From NCBI RefSeq assembly GCF_003669015.1, contig NZ_CP033069.1, forward strand, positions 2,614,501-2,678,500: a stretch of DNA of 64,000 nucleotides, read 5' to 3'. Made by a program: the position numbers and the translations under genes. Every line of letters begins with the position of its first letter. The stretch's first letter is position 1. The notes below the pieces were generated by a model, which was not told the origin of the DNA, searched no databases, and saw only the letters and a program-made list of their open reading frames with translations. This DNA comes from Acidovorax sp. 1608163 (GTDB taxonomy: Bacteria; Pseudomonadota; Gammaproteobacteria; Burkholderiales; Burkholderiaceae_C). Positions 37,842 through 46,320 of the stretch are shown one piece after another.

Positions 37842-37862
37842 GGCGCGCTCTTCTTCCTGCTC

Positions 37863-38828
37863 TTATTTGATGAAGCTCGCGTCGAACGTGACGGCCAGAT
37901 CCTCAGGCGCCTTGCGGATGATGCCCGCCTCCAGCAGGATCGCCGTGGCGTCCTTCATGAAGGTCTGCAGCTCGCCCGCAAAGAACTTCTGGTTGGCGGC
38001 CTTGTCCTGCCAGCGCAGGAAGGACGACGACTTGGCGAACTGCTCGCCCGTCTGCTTGACCGCCGCGCCCATGATCTCGTTGGACTTGGTGGGGTCGGCC
38101 TTGATCATGTCCAGCGCCTGGAAGTACGAGTTGGCCAGTGCCTGTGCGGCCTTGCCGTTGGCCTTGAGCCAGGCGGGGTCGCAGCCCACGGTGTCCATCA
38201 CCATCGGGTAGTCGAGCGTGGTGGCCAAGATCTTGCCCGCGGCAGGGTTGTCACGCACGGTAGAGAGGTAAGGCTCGTACGTCATGGCAGCGTCGTTCTG
38301 CCCCGCCACGAACGCCTGCGCCGCAGCCTGGGGCGACAGCGTGGTGGTCTTCACGTCCTTAAGGCTCATGCCGTTCTTGCTGAGCATCCAGGCCAGGCCA
38401 AAGTACGGTGCGGTGCCGGGTGCGTCCACGCCGATGGTCTTGCCCTTCAAGTCCGCAAAGCCCTTGATGTCGCCGCGCACCGCAATGCCGTCGGCGCCGT
38501 AGGACTTGTCCATCTGGAAGATCTGCACGATGGGCACGCCGTTGGCATTCCATGCCACGTGCGTCTCCACGGTGGTGGCCGCGCACTGGATGGACTTGGA
38601 CGCGAGGGCCAGGTGGCGGTCCTTCTGCGGGATCATCTTGATCTCCACATCCAGGCCGTTCTTCTTGAAGATGCCGGCCTTATCGGCCAGGGTGAGCGGT
38701 GCAAAGCCCGTCCAACCGGACATGCCCAGCACGATTTTGGTGTCTTGCGCCTGTGCGGGCAGGGCCGCAGTCAGGACACAAGCAGCGGCCGCAGCCAGCG
38801 TTGCCATCTTCACAACCAATCGAGTCAT
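37863..38828 (-). CDS. ABC transporter substrate-binding protein (NMT1/TauA-like) in the hut locus
   Basis: A 321-residue periplasmic protein with a signal peptide (about residues 1-27, ending ALPAQA). The mature part opens DTKIVLGMSGWTGFAPLTLA, then ADKAGIFKKNGLDVEIK, and contains GKTIGVDAPGTAPYF, the NMT1/SsuA-like pattern. AGGAG stands before two adjacent ATGs; 38828 has the better spacing, with 38831 as alternative. It is first in a unit with permease, ATPase and hutC, 89 nt downstream of the second HutC-type operator. Confidence 0.9.
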   Translation of the reverse strand: MTRLVVKMATLAAAAACVLTAALPAQAQDTKIVLGMSGWTGFAPLTLADKAGIFKKNGLDVEIKMIPQKDRHLALASKSIQCAATTVETHVAWNANGVPIVQIFQMDKSYGADGIAVRGDIKGFADLKGKTIGVDAPGTAPYFGLAWMLSKNGMSLKDVKTTTLSPQAAAQAFVAGQNDAAMTYEPYLSTVRDNPAAGKILATTLDYPMVMDTVGCDPAWLKANGKAAQALANSYFQALDMIKADPTKSNEIMGAAVKQTGEQFAKSSSFLRWQDKAANQKFFAGELQTFMKDATAILLEAGIIRKAPEDLAVTFDASFIK

Positions 38829-38916
38829 CATCTGCTCCTGTCTGAATAAAAGTCCATCGCCTACCCCGCCCGGCATTGCCGCAGCACCAGGGTGCCATGA
38901 TGGCATTGCAGCCATA

Positions 38917-38930
38917 CCTGTCTATACAGG
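38917..38930 (-). promoter_or_regulatory. HutC-type operator in front of the hut transporter-hutC unit
   Basis: CCTGTCTATACAGG differs by one base from the hutH operator at 35253-35266. It lies 89 nt upstream of the binding-protein start, which suits a promoter-proximal repressor site. This places the transporter and hutC itself under HutC control (inference from operator identity). Confidence 0.8.
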
Positions 38931-39036
38931 GTAAGTACCGACAATGTCCTGCCATCAAGGGTGAACACATTCAGCAAGAACAGGGCCAGCCCAACGCGCG
39001 CAGGCGGCCATGGGATCACCAACGAAAAAACGCTAC

Positions 39037-39095
39037 GTTTTTAATAGCTACCAGCGCTTACTCTGATTGCGCTACATGGCATTTTTATTAAAAAA
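39037..39095 (+). repeat. Short palindromic dispersed element, copy 5
   Basis: Reads TTTTTAATAGCTACCAGCGC, TTACTCTGATT, GCGCTACATGGCATTTTTAT. The right end is A/T-rich and lacks the TTTGACT block of other copies. It is intergenic, between the hut transporter promoter region and the end of the histidine kinase gene. Confidence 0.75.
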
Positions 39096-39200
39096 CTGAG
39101 GACACGGCACTGCCACCCAGCCCGGACACGGCGCACCGTGCAGGTGCATGCCCAGGGCGCACCACGCTGCATCCCCGGCCAGGAGGCACATACAAGCGCC

Positions 39201-40697
39201 CTACCCCACCCGTGGCAGCGCCACCTGCACCTCCAGGCCCGGCTTGGCATTGGCAATGTGCAGCCAACCGCCGTGGGCCTGGGCCACCAAGCGGCACAGG
39301 TACAAGCCCAAGCCCACGCCCCCGGTGGCGCGCTGGCGCGCCGTGTCGGGCCGAAAGAAGGGCTCTGCCAGGCGGCCCAGGTGCTCGTCTGCCACGCCGG
39401 GGCCAAAATCGCGCACCCGCAGCACCACGCCGCCAGACGCGTCCAGCGTGCAATGCAACTCGGGCGGCGGCGCGGCAGGGTCGCTGTGGCGCAAGCTGTT
39501 GTCCAGTAGATTGCGCAGCAGCAGACGCACGCGCGAGCGGTCCAGCGCCATCAACAGGGCTGGGTGCTGGGGCGCGTCCCCCTCGGTGGGCTTGCCAGCC
39601 AGACCACCGCAGTCCATCACCACCCGAATATGGGCGGCAGCGGCGTGGCGCACGCTCAGCTCCTCCACCACCTCACGGGCCAATGCAGCCAGGTCGGTAG
39701 GCTCGCGGTGCAGCGCCGCGTGGCGGCCGGCCAGGCGTTCGCTTTCCAGCAGGTCAGAGATCAATCGGGCCATTTCGCCCAGGTCGCGCAACAAGGCGTC
39801 GCGCTGCGCCTGGGTGTCTGCGCCTTCAGGCAGCAGCTCGGTGTTCAGGCGCGCCCGGGTCAAGGGGCTGCGCAGTTCATGGCTCATGGCCAGCAGCAGT
39901 GCACGCTTGGCCTCCAGCATCTGGTGGATGTCTTCCCCCATGGTGTTGATGGTGGCGGCCAGTTGCCCCAGCTCATCGGGGCGGCGGGTGCTGCGCAGTG
40001 GAATCGGCTGCGCAAAATCGCCCGCGCCAAAGCGCTGTGCGCCCCGGCGGATGTCGTCCAGCGGGCGCAGCAGGTAGCGCACGTAGGCATAGGCCAGCGC
40101 CGTCAGCAGCAGCAGCACCGTCAGTGTCAGCCAGGCGATGCGGGGCTTTTGGTCCCAGGTCATGGCGTTCAGGCCGAACACGATGGTGTGGCCGTCGGCC
40201 GTCACGCGTTGCAGCAGCTTGTGTCCATCGGCCTCGGACAGCCAGCGCTTGTCGGACGCGCTTTGCCTGCGCATCCATTCGGGCCGGGGCTGGTCGGGGT
40301 GCGAGTCCCATTTCACCACCGGCCCCTCGATGTGCATGTGGATGGGCAAACGCCCCACGATGGCCTGGGCGCGCTCAATGCTGGGCGGGGTGCCCACCTC
40401 TTCCACCAGCCGGTCCACATAGTCCATGAGCAACGGGCGAGCGGCCTCGCGCCAGCCGATGGCAATGGCTTTTTGAACGCCTCCCATGAAGGTGACGGCC
40501 ATGGCCAAGGCCAGCAGCAAAAACACCAGCACCAGCCGCAATCGCAGCGAATACCCTACGGCATCGCGTGCGCGGCGGTGCCAGGGGCAAAAGGGTGCGG
40601 GGCCGCAGGCATTTTCTTCACCGCCGGGGTGGTCCGCCGCGTGCCGTCCTCTGCGCCAACGGGGGGGCCTGGTCCGCGCAGTTCGCTGGTCGCTCAT
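39201..40697 (-). CDS. Sensor histidine kinase (CpxA/RstB-like)
   Basis: 498 residues. A basic N-terminal stretch is followed by membrane segment 1 (about 52-72). A short periplasmic domain (about 75-185) contains the HMHIEGPVVKWDS segment. Membrane segment 2 (187-207) is followed by a HAMP linker (to about 258). The phospho-acceptor is His273 in AMSHELRSPLTRARLN. The ATPase has N-box LLRNLLDNSLRHS, G1 VRDFGPGVADEHL and G2 GVGLGLYLCR. Its start overlaps the response-regulator stop by 4 nt. The first 45 residues may not be translated; a start nearer the first helix is possible. Confidence 0.9.
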   Translation of the reverse strand: MSDQRTARTRPPRWRRGRHAADHPGGEENACGPAPFCPWHRRARDAVGYSLRLRLVLVFLLLALAMAVTFMGGVQKAIAIGWREAARPLLMDYVDRLVEEVGTPPSIERAQAIVGRLPIHMHIEGPVVKWDSHPDQPRPEWMRRQSASDKRWLSEADGHKLLQRVTADGHTIVFGLNAMTWDQKPRIAWLTLTVLLLLTALAYAYVRYLLRPLDDIRRGAQRFGAGDFAQPIPLRSTRRPDELGQLAATINTMGEDIHQMLEAKRALLLAMSHELRSPLTRARLNTELLPEGADTQAQRDALLRDLGEMARLISDLLESERLAGRHAALHREPTDLAALAREVVEELSVRHAAAAHIRVVMDCGGLAGKPTEGDAPQHPALLMALDRSRVRLLLRNLLDNSLRHSDPAAPPPELHCTLDASGGVVLRVRDFGPGVADEHLGRLAEPFFRPDTARQRATGGVGLGLYLCRLVAQAHGGWLHIANAKPGLEVQVALPRVG

Positions 40698-41380
40698 GCA
40701 GCCACCCTGCGCAGGGCCAGCGAGTAGCCCGCATTGCGCAGGGTTTTGATGCAGTCCAGCGGCTCCAGCTTTTTGCGCAAACGGCTCACCACGATGTCCA
40801 CGGCGCGGGTGTACAGCTCGGCGTCGTGCCCGCGCAGCTGGTTCAGAATGTCGTCGCGGCTGAAGACGCGGCCTGGCTCGCGCGCCAGCAGGTGCAGCAA
40901 ATCAAACTCGGTGCCCGTCAACTCCAAGGCCTGGCCTTGGCGCACCACGCTGCGCCGGGCCGCATCGATGCTCAAGCCGTCAAACCGGATCACGTCCCCC
41001 GCCTCGCTCACACCGTTGCCACGCCGCCTGCGCAGCACGGTTTGCATGCGTGCCACCAGCTCGCGCGGCTCAAAGGGCTTGGGCAGGTAGTCGTCCGCGC
41101 CCAGTTCCAGGCCCACCACACGGTCCATCACATCGCCCCGCGCCGTGAGCATGACGATGGGCAAATCGCTTTGCTTGCGGATGGTGCGGCACAGCTCAAA
41201 GCCATCCATCTCCGGCAGCATGACGTCCAGGATGGCCGCATCAAAGCCGCCTTGCCCCAACCGGGCCAGCCCGTCACTGGGGCGCAGGGCATGGGTCAGC
41301 GCCATCTCAAACCGCTGGAAGTAAGTGGTCAGCGGGGGGCCCAGCTGTTCATCATCGTCAATGAGCAAAATGCGGTACAT
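40694..41380 (-). CDS. Response regulator, OmpR/PhoB family (CpxR-like)
   Basis: 228 residues. Receiver domain with the acidic pair (IDDDE, residues 8-10), phospho-acceptor Asp52 (AAILDVMLPEMDG), Thr in MLTARGD and Lys in YLPKPFEPRE. The C-terminal winged helix (about 130-225) has the OmpR pattern LTGTEFDLLHLLAREPGRVFS and VDIVVSRLRKKL. It is coupled to the kinase gene by an ATGA overlap. Partner genes upstream encode a Spy/CpxP-like protein, which supports control of envelope or metal stress. Confidence 0.93.
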   Translation of the reverse strand: MYRILLIDDDEQLGPPLTTYFQRFEMALTHALRPSDGLARLGQGGFDAAILDVMLPEMDGFELCRTIRKQSDLPIVMLTARGDVMDRVVGLELGADDYLPKPFEPRELVARMQTVLRRRRGNGVSEAGDVIRFDGLSIDAARRSVVRQGQALELTGTEFDLLHLLAREPGRVFSRDDILNQLRGHDAELYTRAVDIVVSRLRKKLEPLDCIKTLRNAGYSLALRRVAA

Positions 41381-41389
41381 ACCGAATTT

Positions 41390-41698
41390 TCACACTGCGG
41401 CAATGTCCGCAACGCCTGCCAGCGCACGGTGCCGCAAAATCATCCGGCGCAGCCGGGCTTGCGCAGGGCCATGGAGTTGATCAAAGTGGTCGGCCGCGTC
41501 CAGCAAAGCGGGCAGCAGGCTGGCCGCCACATCGGGCCTGCGGGCCACCAGGCCCATGGCATGGCCCCGATCAAACCGGGGCCCCCACACCAGGGACATC
41601 AACTCATCGTGTGGCTCCTCCAGCCCCGCCAGCAGCTGCGGGCCATGGGCGCGCAGGCCTATGGCCAATTGGTGAACCGGTTGCATTGCAAGGTGCAT
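41390..41698 (-). CDS. Conserved-looking small protein of unknown function
   Basis: 102 residues, not recognised. Visible: HDELMSLVWGPRFDRGHAMG, then VARRPDVAASLLPALLDAA and a basic helix AQARLRRMILRHRAL. No signal peptide or membrane helix. AGGAG stands 7 nt before the ATG, and the gene fits tightly between the Spy-like gene and the response regulator (9 nt gap), all on the minus strand. This supports a real gene and a job in the same system. Confidence 0.6.
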   Translation of the reverse strand: MHLAMQPVHQLAIGLRAHGPQLLAGLEEPHDELMSLVWGPRFDRGHAMGLVARRPDVAASLLPALLDAADHFDQLHGPAQARLRRMILRHRALAGVADIAAV

Positions 41699-41727
41699 GG
41701 TGCGCTCCTGAGAAGCTGTTCAAACTG

Positions 41728-42198
41728 TCAGCCGTGCGATGCCATCCAGCCACGGCGGCGCTGCATCATGTCGCGCACTTTCTGCTGCTGGGCGGGTTGC
41801 AAGCTGTCATAAAAATCGCCCAGCGCAGCAATCACGGCGGGGCCACCGGCCTGCACGGCACGGGTCTTTTCGTCGAGCAAGGACTGCGCAGCCAATCGGT
41901 CAAACCGCTCGCCCGCGACCAGGGCCTGCACCTGCGCACGGGGGTCACCGGATGCACCGGCCATGGCCTTGCGCTGGGCCAGCAGCACATCGGTCAGTGT
42001 CTTCAGCTTTTGCTTTTGCTCGGCATTCAAATCCAGCTTGCTGCCGATGCGCTCGACCATCTTGCCCTGCATCTGGGCCATCTGCTCGGGGCTGGCATCG
42101 TGGTGCCAAGGCCTTGCGCTAGAGCAGGCCGTGAGCCCACCCAGGGCAATGCTGGCGCCAAACACAGTGAACAGGGATTTCTTGATCCAGGACTTCAT
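41728..42198 (-). CDS. Spy/CpxP-like periplasmic protein
   Basis: 156 residues. A signal sequence with a lipobox-like LGGLTACSS suggests a lipoprotein or periplasmic form. The rest is helical and carries two LTxxQ-like repeats: LDLNAEQKQKLKTLTDVL (about 54-71) and LQPAQQQKVRDMMQRRRG near the C-terminus. Spy and CpxP proteins chaperone unfolded proteins and dampen the Cpx kinase. GAGGAG precedes the ATG at 42198. It is first in a four-gene run: Spy-like, unknown, regulator, kinase. Confidence 0.88.
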   Translation of the reverse strand: MKSWIKKSLFTVFGASIALGGLTACSSARPWHHDASPEQMAQMQGKMVERIGSKLDLNAEQKQKLKTLTDVLLAQRKAMAGASGDPRAQVQALVAGERFDRLAAQSLLDEKTRAVQAGGPAVIAALGDFYDSLQPAQQQKVRDMMQRRRGWMASHG

Positions 42199-42372
42199 GA
42201 CAGGACTCCTCACAACACAGCGTTGAACATGAACGCCATGGTGCCGCCCGCGCTGGCAACCGTCGTCTCTGGGCAGTTTCGGTTTATTGCGTTTTGTTTC
42301 AGCGCCCGGTTGCCCAGGTGGCGTACGGGCGTTGCCTCAAGGCTTGTCCGCCACTCCCACCCGGGTCCGGCG

Positions 42373-43572
42373 TTACGCCCCCATCGCCAAGGAGTCACAC
42401 AGCGCCAGCAGCTGCCCGGCCTCGGGCTCCGGCAACTGGCCTGCGCGCAGCAAGGTCGCACGCTGCACGCCACGCAGACGGAAGTACAACTCGTCCTCCA
42501 GGGCCTCGACCTCGGCAGCGTCTGCGCTGAGAAGGGCTGCCGGGTTCCACAAGCCACTCTCGTTCCAGCCCGTGCGCAAGCGGCCCAACAAGAACTGCGC
42601 CAAGGCCAGCGCGGTCTGCATGGCAGGCAACTGGGCCACTTGGGCCAGTGCCAGCACCCGCTGCTCTGCGCCCGCCAGCACATCACCCAACGCCGCCAGC
42701 CGTTGTTCAATCTCGCTGGCCTGTAGCACGGCAGACTGCGGCGGCTGAGCGCCCGCCGCTTTGGTGATCTTGCCCACCCAATGCAAATCAAACTCGCCAG
42801 GCACCGCACGCAGCGCCACACTGGCATGCAGCAAGTGGCTGTACGGACTGCGCAGCGCATTGAGCGTGGCCTCGGTCACTGCCAGCAAACGCCCTTGCGG
42901 AGACATCTTCCCGCCCCCCAGTGCGTTGGGATAGCCGGACTGGTCCAGGCGCTCATGGTGTTCGGCAATCGCCCGCGCCACCTCTGCCGGGTAATTGGTG
43001 AGTTGCGCCACCAACAAATAGCCCACATGGGGGTGCACGACCAATTGCTGGTAGCTGGCAAAGTCCAAATCGCGGTCCGCTTCGGCCTCGCCATGCAGTG
43101 GATCGATGTACATCTCGCCCACATCGTGCAACAAGCCACTGAGCAAGGCCAAGCGCACGGCCGCGTCGTCACCACCATCGGCCGCCATCAACGCCCCGTT
43201 GAGCGCCATGGCCGCCACGGCATGCGCGTAGTGCGCAGGCCGCGCCGTTTGGGCCGCCGTCAGCAGCAACTGGGCCACAGGGTGCAGCGTGAGCCCACCA
43301 ACCAAGGCCAGCAAACGCGGGGCGTGGGGCTGCAACACAGGCACCAGCGGCGACGCACTCTGCAGCACATCCTGCACCGCTTGCACCAAGCCCGCCACCG
43401 ACACGCCGTCCTCGGCAATCAGGCTGGTCTCCAGTGGCTGGCGCAATTCGCGGTCCAACAACCTGCGCTGCAACGAAGCAGACACCGGCTGGTTGCCCGC
43501 CCACAGCTTCACGCCGGAAATGTCGTAGATATCGGTGGCCGAGATGATGCGGCGGGTTTCGCCAGCTTCCAA
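42373..43572 (-). CDS. HD-GYP-like phosphohydrolase domain protein, N-terminus uncertain
   Basis: About 399 residues. An HD domain is seen with LLSGLLHDVGEMYIDPLH (HD at about 149-150), HPHVGYLLVAQL and the HHERLDQSGYP motif at about 205-215. This is the HD-GYP signature with Gln in place of the usual Gly after Asp, and resembles cyclic-di-GMP phosphodiesterases. The C-terminal 130 residues are helical and unassigned. The only start in frame is a TTG at 43572 without a ribosome site. Coding-like sequence (RIWHCQPHALATI) continues upstream to an in-frame TAG at 43612, so the 5' end may be broken or mis-assigned. Confidence 0.75.
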   Translation of the reverse strand: MEAGETRRIISATDIYDISGVKLWAGNQPVSASLQRRLLDRELRQPLETSLIAEDGVSVAGLVQAVQDVLQSASPLVPVLQPHAPRLLALVGGLTLHPVAQLLLTAAQTARPAHYAHAVAAMALNGALMAADGGDDAAVRLALLSGLLHDVGEMYIDPLHGEAEADRDLDFASYQQLVVHPHVGYLLVAQLTNYPAEVARAIAEHHERLDQSGYPNALGGGKMSPQGRLLAVTEATLNALRSPYSHLLHASVALRAVPGEFDLHWVGKITKAAGAQPPQSAVLQASEIEQRLAALGDVLAGAEQRVLALAQVAQLPAMQTALALAQFLLGRLRTGWNESGLWNPAALLSADAAEVEALEDELYFRLRGVQRATLLRAGQLPEPEAGQLLALCDSLAMGA

Positions 43573-43815
43573 AATCGTGGCCAGCGCATGGGGTTGGCAG
43601 TGCCAAATGCGCTACGGCTTGCAGTCGTCGATGACGTCATGGAGAGTCTCCCCAAAGCTTGGTGCGCTGATTATCTGCCCGAGCACCGCGATTGCATCAG
43701 CCAAGCCGCGCAAATCACTCACACACCTTGCCGCACAACAACGGTTTGCCCCAACCAGCGCAAACCCGGATACAGCAACGAGCGGCCATGCTAGAAAATG
43801 GAGGCGCAAAGAAAA

Positions 43816-43843
43816 AAGCCCAAGTGACGAATCACTTGGGCTT
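43816..43843 (-). terminator. Terminator after tRNA-Ser
   Basis: AAGCCCAAGTGA, loop, TCACTTGGGCTT: a 12-bp stem followed on the minus strand by TTTT. It lies 5 nt past the tRNA 3' end. Confidence 0.9.
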
Positions 43844-43848
43844 TATCT

Positions 43849-43941
43849 TGGCGGAAACGGAGGGATTCGAACCCTCGATGAGGCTCTACACCCCATACTC
43901 CCTTAGCAGGGGAGCACCTTCGGCCACTCGGTCACGTTTCC
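43849..43941 (-). tRNA. tRNA-Ser (anticodon GCT)
   Basis: 93 nt with the long variable arm of class II tRNAs. Acceptor GGAAACG/CGTTTCC, anticodon loop CTGCTAA, T-arm GGTTCGAATCC and encoded CCA. Downstream of tilS on the same strand and followed by a strong terminator. Confidence 0.97.
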
Positions 43942-44168
43942 AATCCAGCTATTATGCCTCATTTTTAGCGCCTCTCAGCGAAAGTCGAACGCCAGGCAAA
44001 CGGACGGAAGTTGGATCGAATGCGTTGCGCAGCCCGTATCCGATCTGCTCGGACTGTGTTTCATTGATCGTTTTTGGCGATGCAGTTTCCAAAGCGAGAG
44101 CCTCTGCAGCCGTTGACCCCGCACTCACAGGCCATGAGCACACTCCCCTGCGGGCGCTCCTACAAAGC

Positions 44169-45119
44169 CTAGGTGCAACACCAATCCAGAACCGACCCTT
44201 GACGGACAACGAAGCCCCGCCCTACCTTGAGCCGCAATCGATGCCCTCGGGTGGTGCAGGCGGCCACTTGGTCCAGCAGCTCGGCCAGTTGGGCGGCGGA
44301 GGGTGTGGTGTGATGGTGCACACGCAGCCAATGGCGAAGCACATTGGCTTGCCGAGCCCGGCTCAGCGCTTGCAAGGCCTTGATCTGTGGCGGTGCGCCA
44401 ATCAGTAGCAAGTCTTGCCGGGCGACTTCTTGTAGCAACGCATCGGCCTGGGCGGCGTGGGATGCGGCGCGGCCAAAGGTGTCGCGGAATGCGGGGAAGG
44501 CGGCCTCCAGCGCAGGCAAAAGGCGTGCGCGGATTCGATTGCGGGTAAAGCGTTCGTCGCTGTTGCTGGGGTCTTCCACCCAGGTCTGCCCACTCTGGCG
44601 CAGCCAGTCGCGCACTGCGCTGCCTGGCACCTGCAGCCAGGGTCGGTACCACGGTCGACCTGCGCGCTGCCACTGGGCGGGCATGGCGGCCAGGCCCGCG
44701 ACGCCTGCGCCTCGGGAGAGCGCCAGCAGCATCGTCTCCACCTGGTCATCGGCATGCTGCGCCAGCGCTACCGATTTAACAGCACCCAGCGCTGAATCCT
44801 CGGCCAATGCAGCGTCAAAGGCTTGGTAGCGCGCCTGGCGCGCAGCGTCTTCAGGGCTCTGCCCGCTGGCGTGGCGGGCATCCACCCGCTGCACCACCAG
44901 GGGCACCTGCAGTGCGCTGCACAACTGCAGGCAATGCGCTTCAAACGCCGCAGCCGCCGCCTGCAAGCCGTGGTTGACATGGATTGCCCGCACTTGGCCC
45001 GGCCACTTCTGGGCCGCCGCCACCAGCAATGCTGTGGAGTCCGCACCGCCACTCAGTCCCACGGCCAAGGGCAACTCCGGGTTGAAGGCGGCCATTGCCG
45101 CATCGACAGACAGCGTCAT
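44169..45119 (-). CDS. tilS: tRNA(Ile)-lysidine synthetase
   Basis: A 316-residue PP-loop ATPase that changes C34 of tRNA-Ile(CAU) to lysidine. The PP-loop is GLSGGADSTALL (about residues 21-32), followed by IHVNHGLQ, QHADDQVETMLLALSRGAG, the RPWLQVP segment and WVEDPSNSDERFTRNRIR. The C-terminal part is short relative to the E. coli enzyme (432 residues), as in other short TilS forms. The ATG at 45119 gives the family start; the frame is open much further, but that upstream part is not protein-like. It stands after accA. Confidence 0.92.
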   Translation of the reverse strand: MTLSVDAAMAAFNPELPLAVGLSGGADSTALLVAAAQKWPGQVRAIHVNHGLQAAAAAFEAHCLQLCSALQVPLVVQRVDARHASGQSPEDAARQARYQAFDAALAEDSALGAVKSVALAQHADDQVETMLLALSRGAGVAGLAAMPAQWQRAGRPWYRPWLQVPGSAVRDWLRQSGQTWVEDPSNSDERFTRNRIRARLLPALEAAFPAFRDTFGRAASHAAQADALLQEVARQDLLLIGAPPQIKALQALSRARQANVLRHWLRVHHHTTPSAAQLAELLDQVAACTTRGHRLRLKVGRGFVVRQGSVLDWCCT

Positions 45120-45255
45120 GCCAAACCCACCCTTCCCGACATGCCCAGCGAGGGGCGCCCCCCCCAGCCACAAAGGCCGGCACAAATACAAAGGCCCTTG
45201 CGGGGCCTTGGCATGGGGGCGATGAAAGCAGCCCATCGCAGTCATGTGCGTGCGC

Positions 45256-46233
45256 TCAGCGGCTGTCGGCCTTGGTATCGCTGAAGCGGCCGTAGCTTTG
45301 CAGGCGCTCGTAGCGACGGTCAAGCAAGTCCTTGGTCTTGAGGTCTGCCACTTGGCGGAAGGCATCGCCCAGCGCGCGCTTCAGGAAGGCCGCCATTTGC
45401 TTGTGGTCACGGTGCGCGCCACCCACGGGCTCGCTCACGATTTTGTCCACCAAACCCAAGGCCTTGAGGCGGTGGGCGGTGATGCCCAGGGCATCGGCCG
45501 CCTCCTGCGCCTTGTCGCTGGTCTTCCAGAGGATGGAAGCGCAGCCTTCGGGGCTGATGACGGAGTAGATGGCGTACTGCAGCATGACGACCTGATCGGC
45601 CACGCTGATGGCCAGCGCGCCGCCCGAGCCACCTTCGCCAATGATGGTGGTGATGATGGGCACTTCCAGCTGCGCCATCTCGAAGATGTTGCGGCCAATG
45701 GCCTCGGACTGGCCGCGCTCTTCGGCATCAATGCCCGGGTAGGCGCCGGGCGTGTCCACAAAGGTGAACACAGGCAGCTTGAATTTCTCGGCCGTCTTCA
45801 TCAGGCGCAGCGCCTTGCGGTAGCCCTCGGGCTTGCTCATGCCAAAGTTGCGCATGGCGCGCTCTTTGGTGTCGCGGCCTTTTTGGTGGCCCATCACCAT
45901 GCAGGCGTGGCCGTTGAAACGGGCCAGGCCGCCCACGATGGAGAGGTCGTCCGAGTAATGGCGATCGCCATGCAGCTCGACAAAGTCCGTGAAGATATCG
46001 CGCACATAGTCCAGCGTGTAGGGACGCTCGGGGTGGCGCGCAATCTTGGTGATCTGCCAGGGACTCAGCTCACTGTAGATGTCCTTGGTGAGCTGCTGGC
46101 TCTTCTTGCTCAGCTGGTCGATTTCTTCAGAAATATCGACAGCGCTTTCGGTCTGCACGTAGCGCAGTTCTTCGATTTTGGACTCGAGTTCGGCAATCGG
46201 CTGCTCGAAATCCAGAAAGGTTTTTTTCGCCAA
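45256..46233 (-). CDS. accA: Acetyl-CoA carboxylase carboxyltransferase subunit alpha
   Basis: A 325-residue subunit that, with AccD, transfers the carboxyl group from biotin to acetyl-CoA in fatty acid synthesis. Marks: [73 protein letters not shown] and the end of the domain [11 protein letters not shown] choose TTG at 46233: AAGGAG lies 7 nt upstream and the product opens exactly like AccA ([11 protein letters not shown]). A longer frame to 46284 is rejected. Confidence 0.96.
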   Translation of the reverse strand: MAKKTFLDFEQPIAELESKIEELRYVQTESAVDISEEIDQLSKKSQQLTKDIYSELSPWQITKIARHPERPYTLDYVRDIFTDFVELHGDRHYSDDLSIVGGLARFNGHACMVMGHQKGRDTKERAMRNFGMSKPEGYRKALRLMKTAEKFKLPVFTFVDTPGAYPGIDAEERGQSEAIGRNIFEMAQLEVPIITTIIGEGGSGGALAISVADQVVMLQYAIYSVISPEGCASILWKTSDKAQEAADALGITAHRLKALGLVDKIVSEPVGGAHRDHKQMAAFLKRALGDAFRQVADLKTKDLLDRRYERLQSYGRFSDTKADSR

Positions 46234-46320
46234 CGTTTTTCTCCTTAGGTCGCGCACTGCGGGGCGGCCACAAATGGCACGCAATGTAACCGATGCCGGG
46301 CAACGGTCGGTTGTCCGCCA

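Larger units (their letters stand above)
38829..39200. other. Regulatory gap upstream of the hut transporter
   Basis: About 370 nt without a gene. It holds the second HutC operator (38917-38930) and palindromic element copy 5 (39037-39095), and it is also the region downstream of the histidine kinase gene. No clear terminator with a T-run is seen for the kinase operon. Confidence 0.5.

Noticed and set aside
43952..44209. Small minus-strand frame of 85 codons between tilS and tRNA-Ser
   Set aside because: It overlaps the end of tilS in another frame, has no ribosome site and no protein-like pattern.
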